A DNA stretch of 24,684 nt, taken from assembly GCA_032251435.1 (NCBI GenBank), contig JAVVEH010000056.1:1-24684 (forward strand), in the 5' to 3' direction. The notes beneath the pieces were generated by a model that was not told where the DNA came from, searched no databases, and worked only from the letters and a program-made list of their open reading frames with translations. The stretch comes from JAVVEH01 sp032251435. Lineage in GTDB: Bacteria > Verrucomicrobiota > Lentisphaeria > Oligosphaerales > MVZH01. A program made the translations under genes and the position numbers. Shown here one piece after another: positions 1-7,513 of this stretch. Position 1 is the stretch's first letter. Each line of letters opens with the position of its first letter.

Positions 1-88
1 AGATGAACAGATGAACAGATGAACAGATGAACAGATGAACAGATGAACAGATGAATAGATGAATAGATGAATAGATGACCAGATGAAC
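1..88. repeat. Octanucleotide tandem repeat, 11 units
   Basis: Eleven contiguous 8-bp units: six AGATGAAC, three AGATGAAT, one AGATGACC and one AGATGAAC. The array probably continues beyond the left edge of the window. It ends one base before the AGGGA ribosome-binding site of the next gene, so it lies in that gene's leader or promoter. Eight is not a multiple of three and every unit contains TGA, so no frame is open through it and it is not coding. Perfect short units of this kind are prone to slippage, which would change leader length or promoter spacing; that consequence is inference. Confidence 0.97.
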
Positions 89-100
89 AGGGAATGACAG

Positions 101-1354
101 ATGCGTGCTAAAGAAAAGATAACCGCCGCCGACAAGTGGCTTGACCGCCCGCGGGCGGTCGGGATTCGCCTGATCATGGCGGGGTTCCTCACAGGACTCG
201 CGGCGTGGGGAGGCGACGCGGCCCGGCCACTGGTTTCGTTTGACGGGGCCGCGGCGGGAGGCGGCGCGGATCAATCGGACGGACTGGGACAGACAGCCGT
301 CCATCGGGCTGTCCTGCTGGAACCGTCATCAGCCGCCGTGACGACCCTCAATCAACTGGCGGTGAAAGGGGCCGATGTCAACGCGGTCGACAGTTTCGGC
401 AATGCCCCCTTGCATGTGGCGGCTCTGACCGCGGCGCCGGTGGTGATCCAATCCTTGCTCGAAAATGGAGCGGCGATCGACCAGCTCGGCGCCAATGGCC
501 GCACACCGCTTATTCTGGCGGTTGAGGCGGGCCGCCCCCGGATTGTCGAGGCGCTACTGAAAGCCGCCGCCGACACCGCGGTCAAGGACACCGCGGGGCG
601 GACGGCCCGGGATGTGGCGCTCACCTCCGCTGACATGCGAATCCGCGCCGCGTTTTCTGACCAACCGGTCGAGTCTGGCGAGTTTGAAGCCGAGAGGCTG
701 GCCACCTTGGTCACGGGGGACGAACCGATCGGTTCAGCGGGGCACGAGGCGGCGTTGCTTCAGCTCCGGAAACTCGGTCCCGCGGCCCTGCCGCCGTTTG
801 TCGACATTCTCAAAGACTCCGGGCGGCCGCCCGGACAACGGCGGCGGGCGGCGCAAATGCTCGGGCAGCTTGGCGACAAAGCCGCCATCCCGCCACTGAT
901 GGACACCTTACGTGGAGGAAATGAGCGCCTGGCGCGCGCGGCCGCGGAAGCGCTCAAAGCCCTGGCGCCCCATGACCAGGCGATGGATATCTGCCGACAT
1001 CTGACCGATGTCGATCCATCGGACACCGGCACTCGCCACTTTCTTTACGAGGCTCTGGGGACAGCGGGCAATCCGGAAGCGCTGCCCTTTCTCATGCACG
1101 CCCAGGCCACTGAGAGACATCCTGATTGCCGGGTCCTGGCGGGGCGGGCGGTGGATGCCATCATCGGCCAGAACACCGGCGGCGCGCCTAAGGCGCAGAT
1201 GGCCTGGATCAAAGAGAACCGTCCGCAATGGATGGGTTACTTCAAGCAGCAAATCAAAACCAATCCCGCCTACATGAATTTCGCATTGTTTTTCGTCATC
1301 GGCGTTGTGTTGGCGGGCGGTGCGGCCTGGTTTATCTGGACCCGGGTCTTTTAA
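101..1354 (+). CDS. Membrane-anchored ankyrin-repeat and HEAT-repeat protein
   Basis: 417 residues. A hydrophobic segment at about 20-38 looks like a signal anchor. Ankyrin repeats run from about 61 to 175, with ADVNAVDSFGNAPLHVAA and NGRTPLILAVEAGRPRIVEALL as the clearest units. HEAT/PBS-lyase-type helical repeats follow from about 210 to 345 (LGPAALPPFVDILKD, LGDKAAIPPLMDTL). A transmembrane helix near the C-terminus (about 393-415, NFALFFVIGVVLAGGAAWFI) suggests a protein held at the inner membrane, probably with the repeats in the periplasm. No enzyme motif is visible, so the role is likely protein binding. AGGGA at 89-93 with a 7-nt spacer supports this start. The next gene follows closely, is also an ankyrin protein, and is likely co-transcribed. 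The specific function is unknown. Confidence 0.85.
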   Translation: MRAKEKITAADKWLDRPRAVGIRLIMAGFLTGLAAWGGDAARPLVSFDGAAAGGGADQSDGLGQTAVHRAVLLEPSSAAVTTLNQLAVKGADVNAVDSFGNAPLHVAALTAAPVVIQSLLENGAAIDQLGANGRTPLILAVEAGRPRIVEALLKAAADTAVKDTAGRTARDVALTSADMRIRAAFSDQPVESGEFEAERLATLVTGDEPIGSAGHEAALLQLRKLGPAALPPFVDILKDSGRPPGQRRRAAQMLGQLGDKAAIPPLMDTLRGGNERLARAAAEALKALAPHDQAMDICRHLTDVDPSDTGTRHFLYEALGTAGNPEALPFLMHAQATERHPDCRVLAGRAVDAIIGQNTGGAPKAQMAWIKENRPQWMGYFKQQIKTNPAYMNFALFFVIGVVLAGGAAWFIWTRVF

Positions 1355-1377
1355 TGACAGAAGTGGAGGTTTCGGCA

Positions 1378-3096
1378 ATGAACACGACCATTCACAGAGG
1401 GATTCCAAGAGTCGGATCATGCTTCCAACGGGTGTTCACGGGCTGCCTGACCGTCGGCGCGGTCGTCCTGACGCATGCCGCCGTCACGGTGGGCACGCCG
1501 CGCGACAAGGTGGTCGAGAGCCTGGGACCTCCGACCGGCAAGCTGCTGGCGGGCGGCAAAGAAATCCTGCTCTATCCCGATGGTCTGAGCGTGGAGTTAC
1601 GGGACGGTGTCGTCAGCGCGGTGAAACACGCGCCCGTGGACAGTTCCGGCGCCACGGCGGCGGCGCAATCCCGGAGGGACACCGCGCCCCCCGCGGAAAA
1701 AGCGGCGGCGGATATTCCCGCTCCGTTTGTCCCCGTCAGCACCCGGACGACGGCGGTGCCCGCGCTCCGGGTGACGTGGGCGGAGAGCCCGTATACGGTC
1801 GACATGGTCAGCGTCTCCGTAAAACGCGGTAAGGATCGTCCGCCATTGCATCTTATCGCGGGCCGCGACGCCCTGAATCGGACGCGTCAAGCGCTGGCTG
1901 GCGGCGCGGATATCAACGCCGTCGACGGGGTCGGACGCACGGCGCTGCACAGATATGCCGAACCTAGCCCCTATCCTCACGAAGCGGTCAAGCAGATGAA
2001 GCTGCTGATCGAAAACGGGGCCGATGTCAATGCCAAAGACAGCTTGGGGCAAACAGCGCTGCATCTCGCCGCCCGCCATGCCTACGCCCAGGTGAAATAT
2101 TTGATCGAGGCGGGCGCCACGCTTGACGCGCGGGACAATAATGGACAGACACCGCTGCATGTCGCGACGGCCGAACACAACACTGGCGGCCGGGATCTGT
2201 TGATCGCCGCCGGCGCGGACTCCGCGATTGCCGACGCCAACGGCGCCACCGTGGCCGACATCGCCCGTGAACAGGCCCGTTGGGTGCCGCGTTATAAGGT
2301 GGACGGGGCACTCAAAAGCCTCTGTTTCGGCAACAACCGGTTTATCGCCTGCGGCTCGTTTATGAAATCAATTCTTGTCTCCATTGACGGCGCGCATTGG
2401 CGGGAGGTGCCAGCGCCCGGGAAGAGCGATCTGGCCGCCGCCGCCTTTGTCGGCGACGGCTTTGTCGGCTGGGCGACCCACCGCGGCGCCTATGGCTCGC
2501 GGGACGGGGTGGCCTGGGAGACGCTTGACGTGCCGGATTCGCCCATTCATTTCAGCCATGTCGCCATCGGCCCCGACCGGGCGATCGCCATGGGCATGTC
2601 GGCGACGCTGCTGCAGTCCCGGGACGGGCGGGTATGGCGGTCGCTGGACGAGGGGGTCTGCGCTTACACCCTCGGGGTGGGCTGGCTCGGAGACCGGTTT
2701 GTGGCCGTGAACCGCGACGGGATGGTGTTCTGCTCGCGCGACGGGCTGACTTGGGGCAAGGCGAAACTTGATCTCAAAGGGCTGGCTTTGAAACGGGCGC
2801 GCTGTGTGAACGGCGAGCTGTTCGCTCTTGGCTATGGCGGGCTTCTGCTCCGCACGTCAAACGGGGTGGACTGGCGGCAGATCCCCGTTCCCGTCAGGGA
2901 CGCGCTCAACGACATCGCCCACGGGCGCGGCACTTATGCCGCGGTGGGCGATAAGGGAACCGTCTTGCTTTCCAAGGACGCGGAGACATGGCGGCTCCGC
3001 CGCCAGAAAGGTGTCGGCGATTTTCTCTCTGTCGCCTTTGGTAACAATACCTTTGTCGTGGCGGGCCGGGCCGGGATATGGTCGTCGCACCCCTGA
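1378..3096 (+). CDS. Exported ankyrin-repeat and BNR-type beta-propeller protein
   Basis: 572 residues from ATG 1378, chosen because TGGAGG at 1364-1369 stands 8 nt upstream; an ATG at 1354 overlapping the previous stop is the alternative. Residues 1-35 form a signal peptide. Residues about 36-82 (VGTPRDKVVESLGPPTGKLL...YPDGLSVELRDGVVSAV) resemble the small SmpA/OmlA-type fold that also occurs in many unrelated exported proteins. A low-complexity linker leads to ankyrin repeats at about 155-290 (NGADVNAKDSLGQTALHLAA). The C-terminal 270 residues are a beta-propeller of repeats of the type S-x-DG-x-x-W (SIDGAHW, SRDGVAW, SRDGRVW, SRDGLTW), as in BNR/sialidase-like or Ycf48-like propellers. No sialidase catalytic set is visible. 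Its ankyrin units are close in sequence to those of the preceding gene, suggesting shared ancestry. Confidence 0.85.
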   Translation: MNTTIHRGIPRVGSCFQRVFTGCLTVGAVVLTHAAVTVGTPRDKVVESLGPPTGKLLAGGKEILLYPDGLSVELRDGVVSAVKHAPVDSSGATAAAQSRRDTAPPAEKAAADIPAPFVPVSTRTTAVPALRVTWAESPYTVDMVSVSVKRGKDRPPLHLIAGRDALNRTRQALAGGADINAVDGVGRTALHRYAEPSPYPHEAVKQMKLLIENGADVNAKDSLGQTALHLAARHAYAQVKYLIEAGATLDARDNNGQTPLHVATAEHNTGGRDLLIAAGADSAIADANGATVADIAREQARWVPRYKVDGALKSLCFGNNRFIACGSFMKSILVSIDGAHWREVPAPGKSDLAAAAFVGDGFVGWATHRGAYGSRDGVAWETLDVPDSPIHFSHVAIGPDRAIAMGMSATLLQSRDGRVWRSLDEGVCAYTLGVGWLGDRFVAVNRDGMVFCSRDGLTWGKAKLDLKGLALKRARCVNGELFALGYGGLLLRTSNGVDWRQIPVPVRDALNDIAHGRGTYAAVGDKGTVLLSKDAETWRLRRQKGVGDFLSVAFGNNTFVVAGRAGIWSSHP

Positions 3097-3128
3097 TGGA
3101 ACCCGCGGACCGCATGGACAGCCTGAGT

Positions 3129-3143
3129 CCCTTGCTGGAAGGG
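3129..3143. other. Weak hairpin between convergent genes
   Basis: CCCTT and AAGGG arms around a 5-nt loop lie in the 93-bp gap between two convergent genes. There is no T tract on either side, so this is at best a weak candidate for a shared termination point. Confidence 0.2.
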
Positions 3144-3189
3144 GTGTAGTGTCAGGAAATCGTTCACTGCTCCGCCAGCGACCCGCCTC

Positions 3190-6063
3190 TTATTCCGCCT
3201 GGGCCGCCATGCTGACAGCCAGCTCTTTCAAGCTTTTGGGCCATGTCTCAAAGGTCACGCGCTTGGCACCGGGTATTTTCGGGGCGGCCAGGCCGGGAAC
3301 CAGTGACTCCGCCGGGTGGGCGTAGATGAGCTGGACATCATCCTGCCCGTAAGTGGCGGGCAGACTCTTGGCGTAAATCTCCAATTCCGCCGCGTACTCC
3401 GCGGGCCGATAACCGATAGTATATTCCGAAGGCACCCAGATCACGGCGGCCACCGCCATCGGAGTCAGCGGGCTGACACACCAGTTGTAGGCGTGCGTGG
3501 GGATCTCATCCGGTTTGACAGATCCGCCGCCTGGTTGGGGAAACGCCGGGAATCGTTGCGGAACCGTGGAAAGGTCGTCCCCGGCTTGTGCGGCGGCGAC
3601 AATCGTCCCGACACAAGCCTGGACATCTTGGATATGCAGATCGAGGGCCTTTTGGGCCACATCGGTGTTCGGATACTGCAGAAACAGTTCGTCCATGCGG
3701 GCCTTGAACGCCGGGTTGCTGATGTTCTTGACCCCGGCGAAAGAGGTCCAGGACAATGGTGAGGCCATCTGCGGGCTCCGCCCGCCCTGCCCCGAAGACA
3801 TGGTGATGAAGCCCTGTGGCACACCCGGGCGGTTCAGAGCTTTGGCGAACTGGTAGGCGAACATGCTCACCCCGCTATCCGCCTGGCTGTAATCAGCGGT
3901 CTGCCAGGAGGATCTGTATTTGCCGCCGCCGGTTTCAAAGCGGCGTTTTCTAGGGGTTGAGGATGTGCTGGCTTTCGTTTTTCGTCTGAACTCACGCACC
4001 AATGGCATGGCGGCAGGGGTGACAGCCTCTTTGGCACGCGGGTCGTAGGGCCACTCACTGGTGAGCTGGGTGCCGCCGGTCAGGTACCAGACATCGCCGA
4101 CCAGAATGTCGCCCACCGTCCGGCTTCGTCCATTGCTCGCGTCAACCGTCAAAGTGGTCGGCTCGGCCAAAGCCTTCATGGGGGGAAACATCACCGACCA
4201 CTGTTCAAGATCATCAGCGGTGGCGGTCCGGGTGACACCGCCCAGTGTCACAGTGACCGTGACTCCCTGATTGGCGTGTCCCCAGACCGGCACCGGCTTG
4301 TTCCTCTGGATAATCACACCGGGCCGATAGTATTCGGCCACATGCAACATGGGACGCTCCGGCGCGGGGCCGGCCGTTACTGGAGTGGGCGCCGCCGGTT
4401 TTTTATCGTCTTCCTGGAATATCAGCTTGCCGTTGACTGCGGCGAAAGGAGTGGCGGGCAATCCCGCTTTATTATACAGGTTGGAATTCTCCGGAACGGC
4501 ATTGTAAGCGTACTGCACACCGACCGGCTTGGGCACGGCCTGGGCAGTGACCACAACCGTGTCGCCGACGATCACCGCCGCGGCCGCGTGCCATTTGCCG
4601 TCTTCACCGCGCAAACGGAAATGATTCAGCGTTTCACCCGGGGTCGGGCGGGCCGGCTCAACATATTTTTCCGGATCCCGGTAATCCCGGGCCATGCCTT
4701 TGCCGCCGACCATCAGTCCGCCGAAGAGGCTGTCTTGTTCAAACGACACAATCACGTTGCCGCCCTTCACCTCATAGCCGCTGAAGATGGGACCGGTATA
4801 GGCGATGTCTTTGCCATAATCTTTCGCCAGAGCCCAGCGCGCCAGCCGCATGCCCGGATGCAGTTTGTTGAAATAGTGAATGCCCCCGGGCCGGGCGGAG
4901 TTCAGATCGGTCTGCACGACCATGCCGACATGGTCGCGGTTGTTGATAAAAAACAGATGCTGCGCCTGCCGGATGTCGGCAAACCCCACGCTGTCCGGAT
5001 TGGGCGCCCCGTAACATTGCATCTGGGTGAAATAAAAGGGCATCTCCGGCATATCCCAGGCGGCCCGCCAGCCATTGACCAACGCTTCCATTCGGGCCGC
5101 GTATATTTTCCCGTCCGCGGAATTGCTCGTGCCCTGACACCAGATCGCGCCGCGGATCGCATAGGGAACCACCGGCGCGATTTTCCCGTTGAAAAATTGT
5201 GATGGCCCGCGCCACATCCCGGCGATGCCCGGCAAATTGGGGGGTGCCGGGATGGAACCACCCATGTCGGCCAGCCGCCCGGCTTCTTTTTGCCAGGTTC
5301 TAAGGTCACTGTAGTATTGTTCAAACGCCTCCCGCCCTTGTTCCAGGCGGGGATCCGCGTCATGAATAAGCCGGGCGTCGCCGGTGAGTTCCGGATGGGC
5401 CTCGATGGCCTGGCGCTGGGTAAAGGCCTCAATCCGGGTGTTGCTATGGGCGCTCAACAGAATCCCGACAGGCACCTTCAATTCGTTGTAAAGCTCATAG
5501 GCGAAGGATAGCGACAGAGCGGAAAACCCGCTGGCATCTTTACTCTTTCTCCAGCCGCCGTCCGAGGTGGCTTTCTTTTGCGGGTATAAGGCCGACACGG
5601 TGTCGATATTGATTTCCCGTATCGGAATATCCTTCTCTGATCCGGCCAGTTCGCGGGCAATATCCCCGCACATGCTCTTGCCGGCGACCCAGACCATATT
5701 GGACTGCCCGGAGGCAAACCAGACTTCCCCCACGAGCACGCCTTGAAGCGTGATCGACTCGCCCGCGGAATTCGCGATTGTGAACGGGCGTTCGGTCAAC
5801 GACGCCTCCAGCGGTTCAAGACGGACCATCCAGTCGCCCCGTTTGTCGACGACGACTGTCTTTTTTTGACCGGCGAATTCAACCGTGACCGTATTGCCGG
5901 GTTGATCGAATCCCCACACTGGCACGGCGGATTTCCGTTGCAGGATCATGTTATCCGTAAACGGGGCGGCGAGTTCCAGAGCCTGTGCATTCTGAGCGGC
6001 CGACAGCCTTGTGAATCCAGTAAGAACAACGCAGGCCAAAACAGTCAGTCTAGATTTCCACAT
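3190..6063 (-). CDS. Exported sialate O-acetylesterase-type protein with a degenerate second copy
   Basis: 957 residues from ATG 6063, which has AAAGGAG (6072-6078) 8 nt upstream; the in-frame ATG at 6084 has no such site. Residues 1-23 are a signal peptide. The first half matches the sialate O-acetylesterase (SASA, SGNH-like) family: a beta-sandwich at about 30-110, then GEVWFASGQSNM with the nucleophile Ser121, a HSNTRIEAF block, and GAIWCQGTSN at about 305-314. The usual D-x-x-H motif reads GGIH at 393-396: His396 is present but the Asp is Gly. From about residue 575 the plan repeats (PVPVWG, VGDVWYLTGGTQLT), but the Ser motif is lost and the second block reads VIWVPSEYT. The enzyme probably removes acetyl esters from sugars outside the cytoplasm; the true substrate is unknown. 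DUF3592 lies 50 bp upstream on the same strand. Confidence 0.85.
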   Translation of the reverse strand: MWKSRLTVLACVVLTGFTRLSAAQNAQALELAAPFTDNMILQRKSAVPVWGFDQPGNTVTVEFAGQKKTVVVDKRGDWMVRLEPLEASLTERPFTIANSAGESITLQGVLVGEVWFASGQSNMVWVAGKSMCGDIARELAGSEKDIPIREINIDTVSALYPQKKATSDGGWRKSKDASGFSALSLSFAYELYNELKVPVGILLSAHSNTRIEAFTQRQAIEAHPELTGDARLIHDADPRLEQGREAFEQYYSDLRTWQKEAGRLADMGGSIPAPPNLPGIAGMWRGPSQFFNGKIAPVVPYAIRGAIWCQGTSNSADGKIYAARMEALVNGWRAAWDMPEMPFYFTQMQCYGAPNPDSVGFADIRQAQHLFFINNRDHVGMVVQTDLNSARPGGIHYFNKLHPGMRLARWALAKDYGKDIAYTGPIFSGYEVKGGNVIVSFEQDSLFGGLMVGGKGMARDYRDPEKYVEPARPTPGETLNHFRLRGEDGKWHAAAAVIVGDTVVVTAQAVPKPVGVQYAYNAVPENSNLYNKAGLPATPFAAVNGKLIFQEDDKKPAAPTPVTAGPAPERPMLHVAEYYRPGVIIQRNKPVPVWGHANQGVTVTVTLGGVTRTATADDLEQWSVMFPPMKALAEPTTLTVDASNGRSRTVGDILVGDVWYLTGGTQLTSEWPYDPRAKEAVTPAAMPLVREFRRKTKASTSSTPRKRRFETGGGKYRSSWQTADYSQADSGVSMFAYQFAKALNRPGVPQGFITMSSGQGGRSPQMASPLSWTSFAGVKNISNPAFKARMDELFLQYPNTDVAQKALDLHIQDVQACVGTIVAAAQAGDDLSTVPQRFPAFPQPGGGSVKPDEIPTHAYNWCVSPLTPMAVAAVIWVPSEYTIGYRPAEYAAELEIYAKSLPATYGQDDVQLIYAHPAESLVPGLAAPKIPGAKRVTFETWPKSLKELAVSMAAQAE

Positions 6064-6113
6064 GATTACGACTCCTTTATCCATCCATCGGGGGACTGGG
6101 TGCGTGTTTGTAT

Positions 6114-6620
6114 TTACTTACGGGCAACAAAACCGGCGACAGTGATTCCCAGTCCGACCACGGCAAAAATCACGCCAATGCCGAGAGGGATGTAGGCCAT
6201 TGCGGTCACGCCGGGTTCGAGACAGGCGGTTGCCGGTTTGGCAGGATCCACGTATACCTCGACCGTTTTGCCCAGAGGGAAACGGTTGACAATTTGGTTG
6301 GCCATACTACTGGAGCCTTTTCGGGAACCTCCGAAGCACACGCGCTTGCCGGTATAGGAGGCCCCTTCATAATCATAGGTATAATGGATATTAGCGGTGT
6401 ATTTGGTTTCCCGTCGAGAGCTGTTATTGTTAGTGCTGGTTTCCCGGTGCTGATCCACCTCCGAGTGTGTCACCCGGCCATCAACCGTGGGCCAATTTTG
6501 ACTGGCCTTTGCTTTTAAGATTTCCATTCCGCCCCATGTGGCGACAACCAGGCCGACAACCAGAAAAATAATTCCTGTAAAGAGTCCCGATTTCCCGTTA
6601 CGACTACTGATAGTGACCAT
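6114..6620 (-). CDS. DUF3592 family membrane protein
   Basis: 168 residues with one transmembrane helix at about 14-32 and another at about 142-164. Between them lies a soluble beta-rich segment (WPTVDGRVTHSEVD, IHYTYDYEGASYTGKRV, PLGKTVEVYVDPAKPATACLEPG), which is the DUF3592 pattern. The ATG has AAAGGA at 6628-6633 with a 7-nt spacer. It is followed after 50 bp by the sialate O-acetylesterase-type gene on the same strand, so the two may share a transcript, though they have no obvious functional link. The function of DUF3592 is not known to me. The coding sequence is visibly richer in A and T than its neighbours. Confidence 0.8.
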   Translation of the reverse strand: MVTISSRNGKSGLFTGIIFLVVGLVVATWGGMEILKAKASQNWPTVDGRVTHSEVDQHRETSTNNNSSRRETKYTANIHYTYDYEGASYTGKRVCFGGSRKGSSSMANQIVNRFPLGKTVEVYVDPAKPATACLEPGVTAMAYIPLGIGVIFAVVGLGITVAGFVARK

Positions 6621-6672
6621 ACGATTGTCCTTTGATCCATGTTGCCAAACAGCGTTCTTTCGCCTGACAACG

Positions 6673-6681
6673 AATATAGCA
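6673..6681 (-). promoter_or_regulatory. Candidate extended -10 promoter for the DUF3592 gene
   Basis: On the minus strand the sequence reads TGCTATATT, an extended -10 element (TG-n-TATATT), about 50 nt before the start codon. No convincing -35 element accompanies it. Confidence 0.4.
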
Positions 6682-6780
6682 CATATGGAACAAACCTGCT
6701 AATGAAGGCTAAATTGGGCCTCTTCCCAAGTAAGTCCGGCGCGCCCATGGGATGCTCCCACCGATCCGGGGCCAATCAGC

Positions 6781-6808
6781 TTGACAAGTTCCCAAAGCAC
6801 ATCATAGT
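6781..6808 (+). promoter_or_regulatory. Candidate sigma-70-type promoter for the Zur gene
   Basis: TTGACA at 6781-6786, a 16-bp spacer and CATAGT at 6803-6808, about 48 bp before the start codon. The same words (TTGACAAG...CATAGTT) recur at 8901-8930, with a 17-bp spacer, ahead of the protease gene, which supports this being a real promoter type in this genome. Confidence 0.5.
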
Positions 6809-6856
6809 TGATTCCCTAAAGAGAAAATGTGACTCCGTTTCCCATTAAACGTATTG

Positions 6857-7327
6857 ATGACTGCACACATGAATTTTGACTGTACCACCCGGCCCGTTCA
6901 GCGTATTTTGGCTGACGCCGAAGAATATTGCCAGCGAGCGGCCCTGCGATTGACTGAGGGGCGGCGGCACATCCTGGCGGTGGTGGCGGGAAGTGAGAGG
7001 GCAGTCAAAGCCTACGACCTGTTAAATGCTGTGACTGACCCGGGAAAAAAAGTCATGCCCCCGACCGTCTACCGGGCATTGGACTTTTGGATCACCCATG
7101 GATTTATCCACCGCATAGAATCGTTGAACGCCTTTATCGCCTGTGACCATCCCCTGCGCAGCCATGGTTGCCAAATGTTGATTTGCACCGATTGCGGCCG
7201 GGTGATTGAAGTCTGTCAAGCGGAATTGCGGGACCACTTCCGTGAGACCGCCGCCGCCAACGGCTTCCTTTACGATCACTCGGTGCTGGAAATCTACGGC
7301 CGCTGTCCAGACTGTCAATCCATGTGA
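6857..7327 (+). CDS. zur: Fur-family zinc uptake regulator Zur
   Basis: 156 residues from ATG 6857 (TTG 6854 and ATG 6869 are alternatives; none has a good Shine-Dalgarno site). The winged helix-turn-helix carries AVKAYDLLNAV and PPTVYRALDFWITHGFIHRIESLNAFIAC, a signature that separates Zur from Fur and PerR. By alignment to E. coli Zur as I remember it, the regulatory zinc ligands fall at His85, Cys96, His103 and Glu118, and the structural site at Cys110, Cys113, Cys150 and Cys153. It should repress zinc-uptake genes when zinc is plentiful. The next gene on the same strand is a histidine-rich outer-membrane barrel with a palindrome on its promoter, which fits a regulator-target pair. Confidence 0.9.
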   Translation: MTAHMNFDCTTRPVQRILADAEEYCQRAALRLTEGRRHILAVVAGSERAVKAYDLLNAVTDPGKKVMPPTVYRALDFWITHGFIHRIESLNAFIACDHPLRSHGCQMLICTDCGRVIEVCQAELRDHFRETAAANGFLYDHSVLEIYGRCPDCQSM

Positions 7328-7346
7328 TTTTTTTTCATGTCCCCGT

Positions 7347-7382
7347 GTGGACATAGGCCCAATAATTGTTATGTTATAACAT
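7347..7382 (+). promoter_or_regulatory. Candidate promoter with overlapping Zur operator
   Basis: A perfect 12-bp palindrome, ATGTTATAACAT, occupies 7371-7382. It differs by one base from ATGTTATAATAT in the gammaproteobacterial Zur box as I recall it. A possible promoter, TGGACA (7347-7352), 17 bp, TATGTT (7370-7375), overlaps it, so a repressor bound here would block transcription of the histidine-rich barrel. That Zur binds it is inference from position and sequence. Confidence 0.6.
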
Positions 7383-7513
7383 TTTACTGGCGGCGGGAAT
7401 CCCGCTTTTCGTCACCTGAGCGCGTGCGGCCGGTGTCCGGGCGATCTCCGCGCCCCAGTCGTGAGGACATTTTGTGTGTCCGTTCAACACCATTCAAAAG
7501 GAGTCCACCACCC

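Noticed and set aside
1..88. CRISPR-like repeat
   Set aside because: The units are contiguous 8-mers with no spacers.
1228..1377. N-terminal extension of the ankyrin/propeller protein
   Set aside because: It overlaps the upstream ankyrin gene by over 120 bp and would bury the signal peptide that begins at 1378.
4276..5202. A 308-codon plus-strand open frame opposite the esterase gene
   Set aside because: It is the mirror of a well-supported family member; no recognisable motifs or ribosome-binding site.
7337..7513. N-terminal extension of the histidine-rich barrel
   Set aside because: The extra residues would run through the candidate operator and precede a good signal peptide; the ATG at 7514 has AGGAG at proper distance.
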